A stretch of 64,000 bases of DNA. It comes from Clostridia bacterium (GTDB taxonomy: Bacteria > Bacillota > Clostridia > CAKSNL01 > HGM11501). Shown here piece after piece: positions 18,717 to 27,660 of the stretch (positions are counted from its first letter, which is position 1; each line of letters opens with the position of its first letter). Location of the stretch: contig JAFQQJ010000039.1 in NCBI GenBank assembly GCA_017411325.1, positions 1 to 64,000 on the forward strand, read 5' to 3'. Both the position numbers and the translations under genes were made by a program. A model generated the notes under the pieces. It was not told where the DNA came from. It did not search any database and saw nothing but the letters and a program-made list of their open reading frames with translations.

Positions 18717-19275
18717 TAACCTTCCCAACAGACTTACAATTTTAAGAATGATTTTAGTTCCTGTTGTTATGATTATAATGCTTTGTCATTTTACTGATGC
18801 ATCCGTACTGGGAGTATCGGTGCAAAGTATAATTGCGGCAATTGTTTTCATCGTTGCATCCTTGACAGATTGGTTCGACGGATACATAGCAAGAAGGGAT
18901 AATTTGGTTACAAATTTCGGTAAGGTAATGGATCCTTTGGCGGATAAGCTTATAGTAACCGCCGTTATGCTCTGCCTTATGGTGGAGGGCGTTTTCCCCG
19001 TATGGTGTGCAATGATTATTCTTGCAAGAGATTTTCTTATAACAGGCATCAGGGTAATTGCCGTTGCAGAGGGAATTTCCGTTGCGGCAAGTATGTGGGG
19101 AAAGGTTAAAACCACTATTCAGATGATAAGTATGGTTATCGCAATACTTTTCGGAACAAGCGAAATAGCATTCCTTTACTGGATTTCGCAGGCAAGTATT
19201 TATTTATCTACACTTGCAACATTGATTTCGGGAATAAGCTATATTTACGATTACAGAAAAGTTTTTGAAAAATAA
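18709..19275 (+). CDS. pgsA: CDP-diacylglycerol-glycerol-3-phosphate 3-phosphatidyltransferase
   Basis: A 188-residue membrane enzyme of the CDP-alcohol phosphatidyltransferase family. Its catalytic motif is complete (DG at the start of DGYIARRD, then GKVMDPLADK with the two late Asp). Five to six membrane segments are predicted. It makes phosphatidylglycerol phosphate. Overlap with rimO shows it is the last gene of the long operon. The next gene starts 83 bases on. Confidence 0.93.
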   Translation: MINNLPNRLTILRMILVPVVMIIMLCHFTDASVLGVSVQSIIAAIVFIVASLTDWFDGYIARRDNLVTNFGKVMDPLADKLIVTAVMLCLMVEGVFPVWCAMIILARDFLITGIRVIAVAEGISVAASMWGKVKTTIQMISMVIAILFGTSEIAFLYWISQASIYLSTLATLISGISYIYDYRKVFEK

Positions 19276-19358
19276 TTTAATATAGTTTAAATATTATTTA
19301 AGATTGTGTATTGCATATAGAGGGCTTTGTCGTTAAACTGTTTACGGAGCGTGATTTT

Positions 19359-22058
19359 ATGTTAAGGAATATAGTTGAAAAGGATCCGTTTTTATACTGT
19401 CAGCCCGAAAAGCTTTTTGTTGAAGAATTAAAAAAGCCGGTTCACCAGGTGAAACCGGCTTATTTCAATTCCCGTAAAGCAGAAAAAGGAGAAGCCAATG
19501 TAAATGGAGCGTTTCTTGCAAGCGAATTTTCAGATGAACTTCTTGACACATCTTATGCAGATTTTGGCAGTTTTCTGAAAGTATATGAAATCGGAGGGGA
19601 CAAGTATCCCATAATTACAAGGAAGGGAAAAACCTCGGTTTTCGAAGAATATATAATTACCGTGACGGAAAAAGAAACTGTAATAACTGCAGAGGATACC
19701 GAAGGAATCCGCCGTGGTCTTGTTTTCATTGAAGACGAGATGAGAAGGCGTGAGGGTGCGTTTTTACCCATTGGTGAAATAAAGAGAACGCCTCATATAA
19801 AATCAAGGATAACCCATTGCTTTTTTGCACCTATAAACCGTCCTCCGAATAACGGTGAGGAACTTGGAGACGATATAGATTACTATCCTGAGGAATACTT
19901 AAACCGCCTTGTGCACGACGGCTCAAACGGTGTATGGGTATATACCAAGTTTTCCGATCTTTTGCCTTCAGGTATAATTGCCGAATATGGGCAGGATAGC
20001 GAAAGAAAAATAAAAAAGCTTAATAAAACCATAGAGAAATGCCGTCGCTACGGAATAAAGGTGTTTATTATGGCAATTGAACCTGTCGGCCTTCGTGGTG
20101 AGCTTGCAATTAAGTATAAGGATATAGGCGGTGCCGTAGCAACTGACGGGGGAAGATGTTTTTGTACATCTTCAAAAAGAGGGGCAGAGTATATTTACGA
20201 GGCATATAAAACACTTTTTGAAAAATGCCCCGACCTTGGTGGCGTAATTGCCCTTACCACGGGAGAGATGATTACAAACTGCTCAAGTGCATATGGTGAT
20301 ATAAAGAAAGGTATTTTCACCTGCCCGAATTGCCGTGATAAAAGGGCGGGAGAGATTCTGGCTGATGCAGTTGAAGCTATGAAAAAGGGCGTAAGGGCAT
20401 CAAAGCCCGATGCGGAATTTATATCCTGGACTTACGGACACAGAAGCTGGGAAAATGAGGATGTTGAAGACTATGCAAGGCTCATTCCCGGGGATTCCTG
20501 TATGCTTCAGGGGTTTGAAGATGCGGGAAGCAGCATTCAGCTTGGAAAAGAACGAATAGCAAACGACTACTGGCTTTCTTATATAGGACCGTCGGATATG
20601 TTTAAGAACACGGCAGCTTTTGCAAAAAAATACGGTAAAACGATCTATGCAAAAACTCAGGTATGCTGTTCCCACGAGGTTGCAAGCGTACCCTATATTC
20701 CGGTGCCGGGAAACCTTTTTGACAAGTATAAGGCGATGCATTCACTTGGAGTTAAGGGGGTTATGCAGTGCTGGTATTTCGGAAACTATCCGTCTCTTAT
20801 GAATAAAGCGGCAGGAGAGCTTGCCTTTCTTTCGGACTTTTCCGATAAAAAGTCTTTCCTTTTGTATTTAGCCGGAATTTACTTTGGAAAAGCGAAAGCC
20901 GAAAAAGTGGTTACAGCCTGGGAATATTTTGAAAAAGGATATAGAAACTGCATCCTTAACATTATGACAAGCTATTACGGCCCCTTCCACGACGGACCGG
21001 TGTGGCTTTTACAGCTTAAGCCCAAAAACTATCCGCTTCCGAGAAGCTGGCAGTACGGCGATATGATGAACGGAGACAGAATAAATGAGTCTCTGCTTTC
21101 AGGACACACTTTGGAAGAAGCGATAACCTTAGCCGAGGAAATGTCAGAAAACTGGAATAAGGGAATGGATTATCTCGAAGGTCTTGGTGAAACAAGTGAA
21201 GAAACCGAGCAGGAGTCCGTTGCAAAAGCACTTTCTTTACAGTTTGAAAGCGGAATGAATATCCTTAAGTTTTATTATCTCAGAGATAAGCTTGGAAATA
21301 AGGAAGGTAACTTAAAGGAAACACTTTTAAAAATGGAAAATATAGTACATAGGGAAATCGAAATTTCCGAAAGCCTTGCAATGGTTTCTGAAAAAGACAG
21401 AAGACTTGGCTATCACACCGAGGCAGAAGGTTTTAAGTATTTCCCCGAAAAGCTTTATGACAGGGCAGAGTATCTCAGAAAGCTTATAAAAACCGAATTT
21501 GCAGAGGTTTTTGAAAGAATAGAAAAAGGACTCTCTCCGCTTGAATATTACGATGGTGTAGAGGAAGGCGTGCCCCGATATAAAATAGGAAGCGGATGGA
21601 TGAGCTTTTCAGACAGTAATGCGAAAATGCGGATAGATGAAGATGCGGAAAGCTTGAAAATTGAAGTGATGGCAAAAAAAGAAGAGGGGATAACCATAGC
21701 AGGCGAATTTAACCTCTTTAAATTTAATCCGCCAATCTATATAGACGAAAAAGGAACGCCGTTTATTCCTGTAAGAGTATGGATGTTCTTCGGTATGACC
21801 GAAAGGGCAAGGGAAGATGAACTTAAAAAATATAAAGTTGAAGTTTTACCTTCCGATGAAGAATTCCCCGGCAGTCATTTTCTTATAACGCTTAAGAAAA
21901 AAGACTTTGATATTACAGACAAGCCTATGAAAATATCAATTCATACAAATGTGACGGAGTATCGTCCGGCGTCTTATCTTAGATACACGGAAGACAGAAC
22001 AGCATACCTCGGCAAATATGATATAAATCCCGATAATTTTATCTGGCTTGAAAGATAG
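19359..22058 (+). CDS. Large cytosolic glycoside hydrolase candidate (GH20/GH84-like N-terminal layout)
   Basis: An 899-residue protein without signal peptide. The N-terminal part (about 60-160) resembles the alpha/beta domain preceding hexosaminidase barrels (EDTEGIRRGLVFIEDEM). Next comes a TIM-barrel-like region with HDGSNGVWVYTKF, YGIKVFIMAIEP, ALTTGEM and a CPNC pair, then a helical region and a beta-rich C terminus. This order resembles N-acetylhexosaminidase-type enzymes. No catalytic Asp-Glu pair could be assigned with confidence, so substrate is open. The in-frame TTG at 19311 lacks a site; CGGAG (19345-19349) supports the ATG used here. It stands alone between pgsA and rplU. Confidence 0.55.
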   Translation: MLRNIVEKDPFLYCQPEKLFVEELKKPVHQVKPAYFNSRKAEKGEANVNGAFLASEFSDELLDTSYADFGSFLKVYEIGGDKYPIITRKGKTSVFEEYIITVTEKETVITAEDTEGIRRGLVFIEDEMRRREGAFLPIGEIKRTPHIKSRITHCFFAPINRPPNNGEELGDDIDYYPEEYLNRLVHDGSNGVWVYTKFSDLLPSGIIAEYGQDSERKIKKLNKTIEKCRRYGIKVFIMAIEPVGLRGELAIKYKDIGGAVATDGGRCFCTSSKRGAEYIYEAYKTLFEKCPDLGGVIALTTGEMITNCSSAYGDIKKGIFTCPNCRDKRAGEILADAVEAMKKGVRASKPDAEFISWTYGHRSWENEDVEDYARLIPGDSCMLQGFEDAGSSIQLGKERIANDYWLSYIGPSDMFKNTAAFAKKYGKTIYAKTQVCCSHEVASVPYIPVPGNLFDKYKAMHSLGVKGVMQCWYFGNYPSLMNKAAGELAFLSDFSDKKSFLLYLAGIYFGKAKAEKVVTAWEYFEKGYRNCILNIMTSYYGPFHDGPVWLLQLKPKNYPLPRSWQYGDMMNGDRINESLLSGHTLEEAITLAEEMSENWNKGMDYLEGLGETSEETEQESVAKALSLQFESGMNILKFYYLRDKLGNKEGNLKETLLKMENIVHREIEISESLAMVSEKDRRLGYHTEAEGFKYFPEKLYDRAEYLRKLIKTEFAEVFERIEKGLSPLEYYDGVEEGVPRYKIGSGWMSFSDSNAKMRIDEDAESLKIEVMAKKEEGITIAGEFNLFKFNPPIYIDEKGTPFIPVRVWMFFGMTERAREDELKKYKVEVLPSDEEFPGSHFLITLKKKDFDITDKPMKISIHTNVTEYRPASYLRYTEDRTAYLGKYDINPDNFIWLER
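19431..19468 (-). terminator. Terminator-like hairpin inside the glycosidase gene
   Basis: A GC-rich inverted repeat (AAGCCGGTTCACC and its complement with one bulged base, 19434-19446 and 19448-19461) sits at codons 25-35 of the glycosidase. Read on the minus strand it is followed by six T. Read on the plus strand it is followed by TATTTC. It could act as a minus-strand terminator or an attenuator of the gene. It may also be chance coding sequence. Confidence 0.4.
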
Positions 22059-22089
22059 TAAAATTAACGAAAAAAAGTGAAAAAAGTTG

Positions 22090-22118
22090 TTGACATTGCT
22101 GATGTTTTGTGGTAATAT
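22090..22118 (+). promoter_or_regulatory. Promoter of the rplU-prp-rpmA operon
   Basis: Perfect TTGACA (22090-22095), 17 bases, TAATAT (22113-22118) with extended TGG. This is one of the strongest promoters in the window, as expected for ribosomal protein genes. A leader of about 80 bases follows before rplU. Confidence 0.85.
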
Positions 22119-22126
22119 ACTATGGT

Positions 22127-22190
22127 AACCGCATAGAACGGGCTTTTTTAAGTGCGTCAAAAGCCGCCCGCAATAGCGAGTCTGATTATA
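22127..22190 (+). ncRNA. L21 leader-type structured 5' UTR
   Basis: Between promoter and rplU start, GGGCTTTTTT at 22140 pairs with AAAAGCC near 22160, and the following GCCCG offers an alternative partner for CGGGC. Firmicutes rplU operons commonly carry an L21 leader RNA thought to bind excess L21. Position and structure fit, but a covariance match was not possible here. Confidence 0.55.
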
Positions 22191-22206
22191 CAGGGAGGTG
22201 CAAAAA

Positions 22207-22512
22207 ATGTACGCAGTGATTGAAACAGGCGGAAAGCAGTACCAGGTAAAGGCAGGAGACATCGTATTCGTTGAAAAGATTGATACAGATGCTGAAACCG
22301 TTACTTTCGACAAGGTTGTAGCTATCGGCGGTGAAGAGTTCAAGGTTGGAGCTCCTTACGTTGAAGGTGCAACAGTTGCAGCCAAGGTTTTAAAGCAGAC
22401 CAAGGGCAAGAAGGTAGTTGTTTATCGCTATAAGTCCAAGAAGGGATATCACAAGAAAAAAGGCCACAGACAGCCTTTTACAAAAGTTGAAATCCAGGCT
22501 ATCAATGCATAA
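22207..22512 (+). CDS. rplU: 50S ribosomal protein L21
   Basis: A 101-residue protein with the L21 start [17 protein letters not shown] and the basic C-terminal segment [21 protein letters not shown] nine bases upstream is in frame, but AGGGAGGTG (22192-22200) is spaced for the ATG at 22207. The stop overlaps the next start as TAATG, so the Prp gene is translationally coupled. Confidence 0.97.
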   Translation: MYAVIETGGKQYQVKAGDIVFVEKIDTDAETVTFDKVVAIGGEEFKVGAPYVEGATVAAKVLKQTKGKKVVVYRYKSKKGYHKKKGHRQPFTKVEIQAINA

Positions 22513-22835
22513 TGACTAAAGCGGAATTTTATTTAATCGGCGAAAAAATTTCAGGCTTTAAGGTTTACGGACATTCAGGCTATGCTGAAGAAGGCGAGGA
22601 TATCGTCTGCGCATCTGTTTCTTCGACGGTGTGGATGACGGTAAACGGTCTTGAAAACGTGGTCGGCGCAAAGGTTACATATAACGTGACCGATGCAAAT
22701 GTCACATTAAAGGTTGAATCTGAGTCGATGGACGAAGCACAGGACTTGCTTCGTAGCTTTAAGGAATTTTTATGCAATCTATCTATCGAATATGAGGATT
22801 ATCTCACTGTGAAGGAGGTACACGTGAATGTTTAA
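22512..22835 (+). CDS. prp: Ribosomal-processing cysteine protease Prp
   Basis: A 107-residue YsxB/Prp protein with the catalytic pair His21 (GHSGYA) and Cys33 (DIVCASVSS), matching the positions known for the Staphylococcus aureus enzyme. Prp removes the N-terminal extension of ribosomal protein L27. It sits between rplU and rpmA, overlapping both (1 and 8 bases). Its substrate L27 carries the expected cleavage motif. Confidence 0.93.
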   Translation: MTKAEFYLIGEKISGFKVYGHSGYAEEGEDIVCASVSSTVWMTVNGLENVVGAKVTYNVTDANVTLKVESESMDEAQDLLRSFKEFLCNLSIEYEDYLTVKEVHVNV

Positions 22836-23109
22836 GTTAAACATACAGCTTTTCGCTCATAAAAAGGGTGTCGGCAGCACAAAGAACGGAAGAGACTCTG
22901 AATCCAAGAGACTCGGCGTTAAGAGAGCTGACGGTCAGGTTGTTCTCGCTGGTAACATCTTAGTTCGCCAGAGAGGTACACATATCCATCCCGGACTCAA
23001 TGTTGCGAAGGGTAGCGACGATACTCTGTTTGCAACAGCAAACGGAAGAGTAAAGTTTGAGAGAATGGGCAAGGATAAGAAGCAGGTAAGCGTTTATCCT
23101 GTAGCTTAA
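22828..23109 (+). CDS. rpmA: 50S ribosomal protein L27, with Prp-cleaved N-terminal extension
   Basis: A 93-residue L27 with body [19 protein letters not shown]. It begins [14 protein letters not shown], a Firmicutes-type extension of nine residues before the mature AHKKG terminus that reaches the peptidyl transferase centre. Cleavage by Prp after Phe9 is expected from the S. aureus system. AAGGAGG precedes the ATG, which lies inside the end of prp. Confidence 0.97.
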   Translation: MFKLNIQLFAHKKGVGSTKNGRDSESKRLGVKRADGQVVLAGNILVRQRGTHIHPGLNVAKGSDDTLFATANGRVKFERMGKDKKQVSVYPVA

Positions 23110-23126
23110 TTATATCAAACACTATG

Positions 23127-23159
23127 GCACAAGACTCTTTATGAGTCTTGTGCTTTTTA
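23127..23159 (+). terminator. Terminator of the rplU operon
   Basis: An 11-bp perfect stem (GCACAAGACTC and complement, 5-base loop) followed by TTTTTA, 17 bases after the rpmA stop. An ATG in its 3' arm is in frame with the next gene but is clearly part of the hairpin. Confidence 0.92.
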
Positions 23160-23182
23160 TCGGTTTTGAGAGGAAGACTAAG

Positions 23183-24436
23183 ATGAAAATATTTGAACCA
23201 AAGATAATAGAGACACTTAAGAACTATAACGGAAAAAGCTTTGTAAGCGATTTTGTTGCAGGTTTAATAGTTGCGATAATTGCACTGCCTTTGTCAATCG
23301 CTCTTGCCATAGCATCGGGAGCGTCACCTGAGCAGGGCTTGTATACAGCCATTGTTGCAGGATTTGTAATAGCCCTCTTTGGCGGAAGCAGAGTTAATAT
23401 ATCGGGCCCCACAGCGGCATTTGCCACAATTGTTGCAGGCATAATTGCAACAGACGGAATGTCAGGTCTTGTAATCGCAACGGTTATGGCGGGTATTATT
23501 CTTATAATAATGGGTATCTGCCGTATGGGCGGCCTTATAAAATACATACCCCATTCGATAACTGTGGGCTTTACATCGGGTATTGCGGTGACAATACTGG
23601 CAGGTCAGCTTAAGGACTTTTTCGGGCTTACGTTCCCTGAAGGTACTCACGCGGTAGAAACAATGGAAAAGGTTTCGGCGGTTGTTAAAAGCTTTGGAAC
23701 GGTTAATATTATGAGTGTGCTTGTAGGTGTACTTGCCCTTGCAATTCTCATTTTCTGGCCCAAGGTAAGCAAGAAAATCCCCGGCTCTTTGATAGCGGTA
23801 ATTTTCGGAGTTGTAATTGTAAAGCTTTTTGATATGGATGTAAACACCATTGGTGATTTATACACCATTTCAAATGCTCCGCCTAAATTCAGCTTTCCCG
23901 AATTTGAGCTTGCTGATATTCCCGGTCTTATACCCAGCGCATTTACAATTGCTATTCTTGCGGCAATTGAATCATTACTTTCCTGCGTTGTATCGGATGG
24001 AATGATTAATGATAAGCACAATTCAAACACCGAACTTATCGCCCAGGGTATGGGTAATATCGCATCCGGTCTTTTTGGAGGAATCCCTGCAACGGGAGCT
24101 ATTGCAAGAACTGCGGCAAATGTTAAAAACGGCGGAAGAAGCCCCATTGCCGGAATTGTTCATGCAATTGTTCTTCTCCTTATTCTTGTGCTCCTGATGC
24201 CCTATGCGGCGTGGATTCCTATGCCTGTAATTGCGGCAATACTTTTCCATGTGGCGTACAATATGAGCGAATGGAGAAAATTCGTTAAGATTTGTAAAGA
24301 GGAAAAATGGAATGAAATTTTAGTTCTTGTTTTAACCTTTGCATTAACCGTAATTTTTGACCTGGTTGTTGCAATAATAACCGGTATGATAGTTTACTAT
24401 CTGATTAAATTAATAAATAAAGCAACAAAAAAATAA
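23183..24436 (+). CDS. SulP-family anion transporter lacking a STAS domain
   Basis: A 417-residue membrane protein with ten or more hydrophobic segments and SulP core features: FVAGLIVAIIALPLSIALAIA, an ISGPTAAFATI motif and a conserved GGIPATGAIARTAANVKNGG segment. SulP proteins move sulfate, bicarbonate or other anions. Most run to about 550 residues with a C-terminal cytosolic STAS domain. This one ends directly after the last membrane helix. GAGAGGAAG supports the ATG used; an in-frame ATG upstream lies inside the rplU terminator. The substrate is not predictable. Confidence 0.88.
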   Translation: MKIFEPKIIETLKNYNGKSFVSDFVAGLIVAIIALPLSIALAIASGASPEQGLYTAIVAGFVIALFGGSRVNISGPTAAFATIVAGIIATDGMSGLVIATVMAGIILIIMGICRMGGLIKYIPHSITVGFTSGIAVTILAGQLKDFFGLTFPEGTHAVETMEKVSAVVKSFGTVNIMSVLVGVLALAILIFWPKVSKKIPGSLIAVIFGVVIVKLFDMDVNTIGDLYTISNAPPKFSFPEFELADIPGLIPSAFTIAILAAIESLLSCVVSDGMINDKHNSNTELIAQGMGNIASGLFGGIPATGAIARTAANVKNGGRSPIAGIVHAIVLLLILVLLMPYAAWIPMPVIAAILFHVAYNMSEWRKFVKICKEEKWNEILVLVLTFALTVIFDLVVAIITGMIVYYLIKLINKATKK

Positions 24437-24461
24437 GTCGCTGATGCGACTTATTTTTTTT
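24432..24461. terminator. Bidirectional terminator between sulP and the DMT gene
   Basis: A 10-bp stem (AATAAGTCGC and complement, loop TGAT) flanked by T-runs on both strands. It overlaps the SulP stop and ends at the DMT gene stop, serving both convergent genes. Confidence 0.9.
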
Positions 24462-25374
24462 AACTGAAAAGCTTCATTAACAAATCCGAACAGCCTGTTA
24501 TCACTATTGCCGCAAGGCCTATTAAAATTCCCGTAATCTGAGTTTTATTAAGCTTTTCGGAGAAGAAAAGCTTTCCTGTTACGGTAGATAAAATAACCAT
24601 AGCGCCGTTTGACACGGGGAAGAAAACGGCACTGGGGATAACTGCGGAAAGAGAAAGGTTAAGTCTTATGTAAACACAGCTTACAATTCCGCAGAGGATT
24701 ATGTACATAAGTGAGCTCTTTCTTATTTTAGGCATTTGCTTTTTTGAAAAGAGATTTACAAGAAGGCCGAATACGAAGAAAAGAATTGCCGAAACAATCG
24801 ATGCCGTAAGCATCATTCCGTTGTATTCTCCGGCAGCATCTGATTTTGCGAAAACCTTGTAAATTATACCTACAGCGCCGCCTGCAAGGAAAAAGAGAAA
24901 AGAATAAACAAACCATTTCGCCGTAAGCTTCTCGCCGCTTTTTTTGGGATTGACACAAAGGAGCAGGGAAATAAACAGCAAAACCTGTCCTGCAATCTGA
25001 AATGCACTTATGTTTTCGGGGACATAAAATACGCCAAACCAAGTGGCGATAACAAAAGCGCAGCTTCCTATGAGTGTAGAAAGGGAAACGGGGCCTTCAG
25101 CCATAGAGCGCATTTTGAAAAACAGGAAGGTACATAAAATAACACCGTATATAACTCCGAATATAAGGGCGGTGGGAGAAACGGAAGTTCCGCCCTCTAT
25201 GGTAAACCAGACTGCCAAAATCAGCATCCATATAATACTTATTCCGCCGTTGAAGAAAAACAAATCGCCGGGGGTATCCATATCTTTGTTTCCGAATTTG
25301 TGCAAAAGGCAGGCGTTTATAACTGAAAATAAAATAGAAAGTGCCATTAACGGGTATGCAACAGTAAGTGTCAT
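24460..25374 (-). CDS. DMT-superfamily (EamA-like) transporter
   Basis: A 304-residue protein of about ten membrane helices in two similar halves, the EamA/DMT plan. The conserved second-half segment VFFPVSNGAMVILSTVTGKLFFSEKLNKTQ is typical of this fold. Such proteins export or import small metabolites; substrates cannot be predicted. AAGGAG lies before the ATG, 5 bases behind the AraC-type regulator stop, so the regulator and transporter form an operon and may respond to the same compound. Confidence 0.75.
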   Translation of the reverse strand: MTLTVAYPLMALSILFSVINACLLHKFGNKDMDTPGDLFFFNGGISIIWMLILAVWFTIEGGTSVSPTALIFGVIYGVILCTFLFFKMRSMAEGPVSLSTLIGSCAFVIATWFGVFYVPENISAFQIAGQVLLFISLLLCVNPKKSGEKLTAKWFVYSFLFFLAGGAVGIIYKVFAKSDAAGEYNGMMLTASIVSAILFFVFGLLVNLFSKKQMPKIRKSSLMYIILCGIVSCVYIRLNLSLSAVIPSAVFFPVSNGAMVILSTVTGKLFFSEKLNKTQITGILIGLAAIVITGCSDLLMKLFS

Positions 25375-25379
25375 TCAAA

Positions 25380-26222
25380 TTACTCCTTATCCTTTGAAAA
25401 TTTTTGTTCGCGGTATTTTCCGGGGGTGGTTCCGTTGTGATGAGCGGTAAATACCTTGGTGAAATGGGATGTATCATAAAAGCCTGAGGAAAGCGCTATA
25501 TCGTGCAAAGTAAGGCTTTCGTGCTCCATCATGGCTTTGGCTCGCTCCAGGCGATAGTTGGTAAGATATTTTGCCGGTGAAATTTTAATGTTTTTAAGGA
25601 AAAGCCTGTAAAGATACGTTCTGTCAATTCCGACAAACGATGCTATGTCAGATATAGTAATGTTATATGGATAGTTATCTTCAATATATGATATAGCCTT
25701 CTGCACATAATGCTCCGGAAGATAAAAATCGCCCTTCTTTTCGGTGTTGGCTTTGATTAACCGGCTCATAACCAAAAGGAAGTATCCTGTTACGTCATAG
25801 CCCTTGGCGCCTTGTTTTTCGTTGCAGCGAAGCATAGAATATAAGTCACTAACCATATCCTCGGATAAGTCAAAGGTAAAGGTTACATTGGTGTCGTTCA
25901 GCCCCGCATAGTGAGCAATAGCGGCATCATCAGGACCTGAGAAGTTGGCGTAAATATATTTCCAGGGTTCGTTATTATCTGCAACATAGGAGGCAGGCAA
26001 ATCCGGGATAATCATAAATCCTTCGCCGGCAGAAATGGGGTAGTCCTTTCCGTTTACGGTATAAATTCCCTTGCCCTCTAAAACGAAGTGGGCGGAGTAA
26101 TGCCCGTAAATTCTTGCGTATGCCCGGTGACCGGAATCGCATATTGTGAGACCGCATTCTGTTACAGCCAGGCTCTGATTGGGCAGTCTTGAAAAGTAAT
26201 TTCTTTTTCCTGAATAGCTCAT
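25380..26222 (-). CDS. AraC-family transcriptional regulator (cupin plus HTH)
   Basis: A 280-residue regulator. An N-terminal cupin ligand pocket (about 20-100, with HFVLEGKGIYTVNGKDYPIS) precedes two C-terminal helix-turn-helix motifs (about 180-275) with YLYRLFLKNIKISPAKYL and DIALSSGFYDTSHFTKVF. It probably senses a sugar or related compound. It is encoded upstream of a DMT transporter and diverges from the Gfo/Idh oxidoreductase operon, so either or both may be its targets. AGGAAG precedes the ATG. Confidence 0.85.
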   Translation of the reverse strand: MSYSGKRNYFSRLPNQSLAVTECGLTICDSGHRAYARIYGHYSAHFVLEGKGIYTVNGKDYPISAGEGFMIIPDLPASYVADNNEPWKYIYANFSGPDDAAIAHYAGLNDTNVTFTFDLSEDMVSDLYSMLRCNEKQGAKGYDVTGYFLLVMSRLIKANTEKKGDFYLPEHYVQKAISYIEDNYPYNITISDIASFVGIDRTYLYRLFLKNIKISPAKYLTNYRLERAKAMMEHESLTLHDIALSSGFYDTSHFTKVFTAHHNGTTPGKYREQKFSKDKE

Positions 26223-26256
26223 AGCTTTTCTTCCTTTGTGAAATATTACAATTAGA

Positions 26257-26285
26257 ATAATAACATTTTATTGGTATTTTGGCAA
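26257..26285 (-). promoter_or_regulatory. Promoter of the AraC-DMT operon
   Basis: On the minus strand TTGCCA (26280-26285), 17 bases, TATTAT (26257-26262) with an extended TGT. It lies 35 bases upstream of the araC-type start and faces the divergent oxidoreductase promoter about 55 bases away. Confidence 0.65.
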
Positions 26286-26338
26286 TGGGAAAAAATAAAA
26301 AAGCAACAAATTTACAAAAAAATAATCACACACATACA

Positions 26339-26366
26339 TTACATATTTGGAAAAATGTGATATAAT
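26339..26366 (+). promoter_or_regulatory. Promoter of the oxidoreductase-acetyltransferase operon
   Basis: TTACAT (26339-26344), 16 bases, perfect TATAAT (26361-26366) with extended TGA, 31 bases before the ATG. The preceding A/T-rich stretch may serve as an UP element or regulator site. Confidence 0.65.
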
Positions 26367-26397
26367 CGGATTAAAGATAAAGAAAGGGATGGTAAAT

Positions 26398-27660
26398 ATG
26401 AAAGAAAAATTAAGAATAGCTTTCGTCGGATGCGGTCAGTTCTGCAGAAACTTCGTTCCGCTTTTCAAGGCTCACCCTGCGGTTGAATTTGTTGCCGTGT
26501 GTGATAAATTCCCCGAAAGAGCAAAGAACTTTAAAGAGTGGTACGGGGCAGATATGATTTTCGACAGCTTTGATGACGTTATTGCATCAAGCGAAATCAA
26601 TGCCGTTGCTATTTTTACGCAGAGAGACCTGCACGGTGTAATGGCAATTGCGGCATTAAAAGCAGGTAAGCATGTTTATTCCGCAGTTCCTATGGCTCTC
26701 AAGACAGAGGAAATTCAGGAAATCGTACGCCTTGTTAAGGAAACAGGTCTTACATATATGATGGGAGAAACGGGAATTTACCGTCCTGCTTCAATTTTCT
26801 GCCGTCAGAAATATGCTACAGGCGAAATGGGAGAGATGGTCTATGCTGAAGCTCAGTATAACCACGATATGAAGAGACTTTACGATGTATTTAAGTACAC
26901 TGAGGGTGATAAGTGGAAGATGATGGCAGGTCTTCCTCCCATGTTATATCCCACACACTCAACTTCCATGGTGCTTTCTGCGGCAAAGGCTCATGCCATT
27001 AAGGTTGCGGCATTCGGCTATGAAGATAAGATGGATACCGATATTTTCGGAGAGGGTATGAACTATTGGGATAATCCCTTTTCAAACACTGCTATGCTTC
27101 TTAAATTGAGCAATAATGCGGTAATCAGAATCAGCGAAAACCGCCGTGTTGCATGGCATTTCCCCGAAACCTATATTACAAGCTTCAACTGCACAAAGGC
27201 ATCATATGAATGCTCTTTGGTACAGCACTCATATCTTACGATGAACGAAAAAGGCTTGGTTGATTACGAGGATGTCAGCGATTTGCTTAATCCTATGGAG
27301 CTTACACCTCATAAAAACGATCCCGACTTCTTAAAGAAGGTTGTAAACGGAACATGGTGTAACACAGAAGCACCCATTCAGGCTATTACAAGACTTCCCA
27401 AGGAGTTTGACGGTCTTGGAACAGGTCACGCCGGAACGCATAAGTTTATGGTTGACGACTTCTGCCAGGCTTATATGTCGGGCAAGCTTTCACCCACAAA
27501 TGCTTGGCAGGCAGCTCGCTATAACCTTCCCGGTCTCACCGCTCATAAGAGCGCAATGGAAGGCGGCATAACACTTGATGTACCCGATTGCGGAGACACA
27601 CCTGAAGGAATGGAAGTTCTTTCTGCAGACAGAATAGTAAACGAGGTGGATTACAGATAA
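26398..27660 (+). CDS. Gfo/Idh/MocA-family oxidoreductase
   Basis: A 420-residue NAD(P)-dependent dehydrogenase. The N-terminal Rossmann motif is RIAFVGCGQFCRNF, the segment AGKHVYSAVPMALKTEE corresponds to the family's EKP region (here without the usual EKP lysine), and a C-terminal alpha/beta domain follows. Family members oxidise or reduce sugars, inositols and amino sugars; the altered EKP motif makes the reaction uncertain. An in-frame ATG 51 bases upstream overlaps the promoter; AAAGGGATGG supports the start used. The stop overlaps the next ATG (TAATG). Confidence 0.82.
   Translation: MKEKLRIAFVGCGQFCRNFVPLFKAHPAVEFVAVCDKFPERAKNFKEWYGADMIFDSFDDVIASSEINAVAIFTQRDLHGVMAIAALKAGKHVYSAVPMALKTEEIQEIVRLVKETGLTYMMGETGIYRPASIFCRQKYATGEMGEMVYAEAQYNHDMKRLYDVFKYTEGDKWKMMAGLPPMLYPTHSTSMVLSAAKAHAIKVAAFGYEDKMDTDIFGEGMNYWDNPFSNTAMLLKLSNNAVIRISENRRVAWHFPETYITSFNCTKASYECSLVQHSYLTMNEKGLVDYEDVSDLLNPMELTPHKNDPDFLKKVVNGTWCNTEAPIQAITRLPKEFDGLGTGHAGTHKFMVDDFCQAYMSGKLSPTNAWQAARYNLPGLTAHKSAMEGGITLDVPDCGDTPEGMEVLSADRIVNEVDYR

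Noticed and set aside
23141..23182. An ATG 14 codons upstream of the SulP start
   Set aside because: It lies in the 3' arm and tail of the rplU terminator and has no ribosome binding site; the ATG at 23183 has one.
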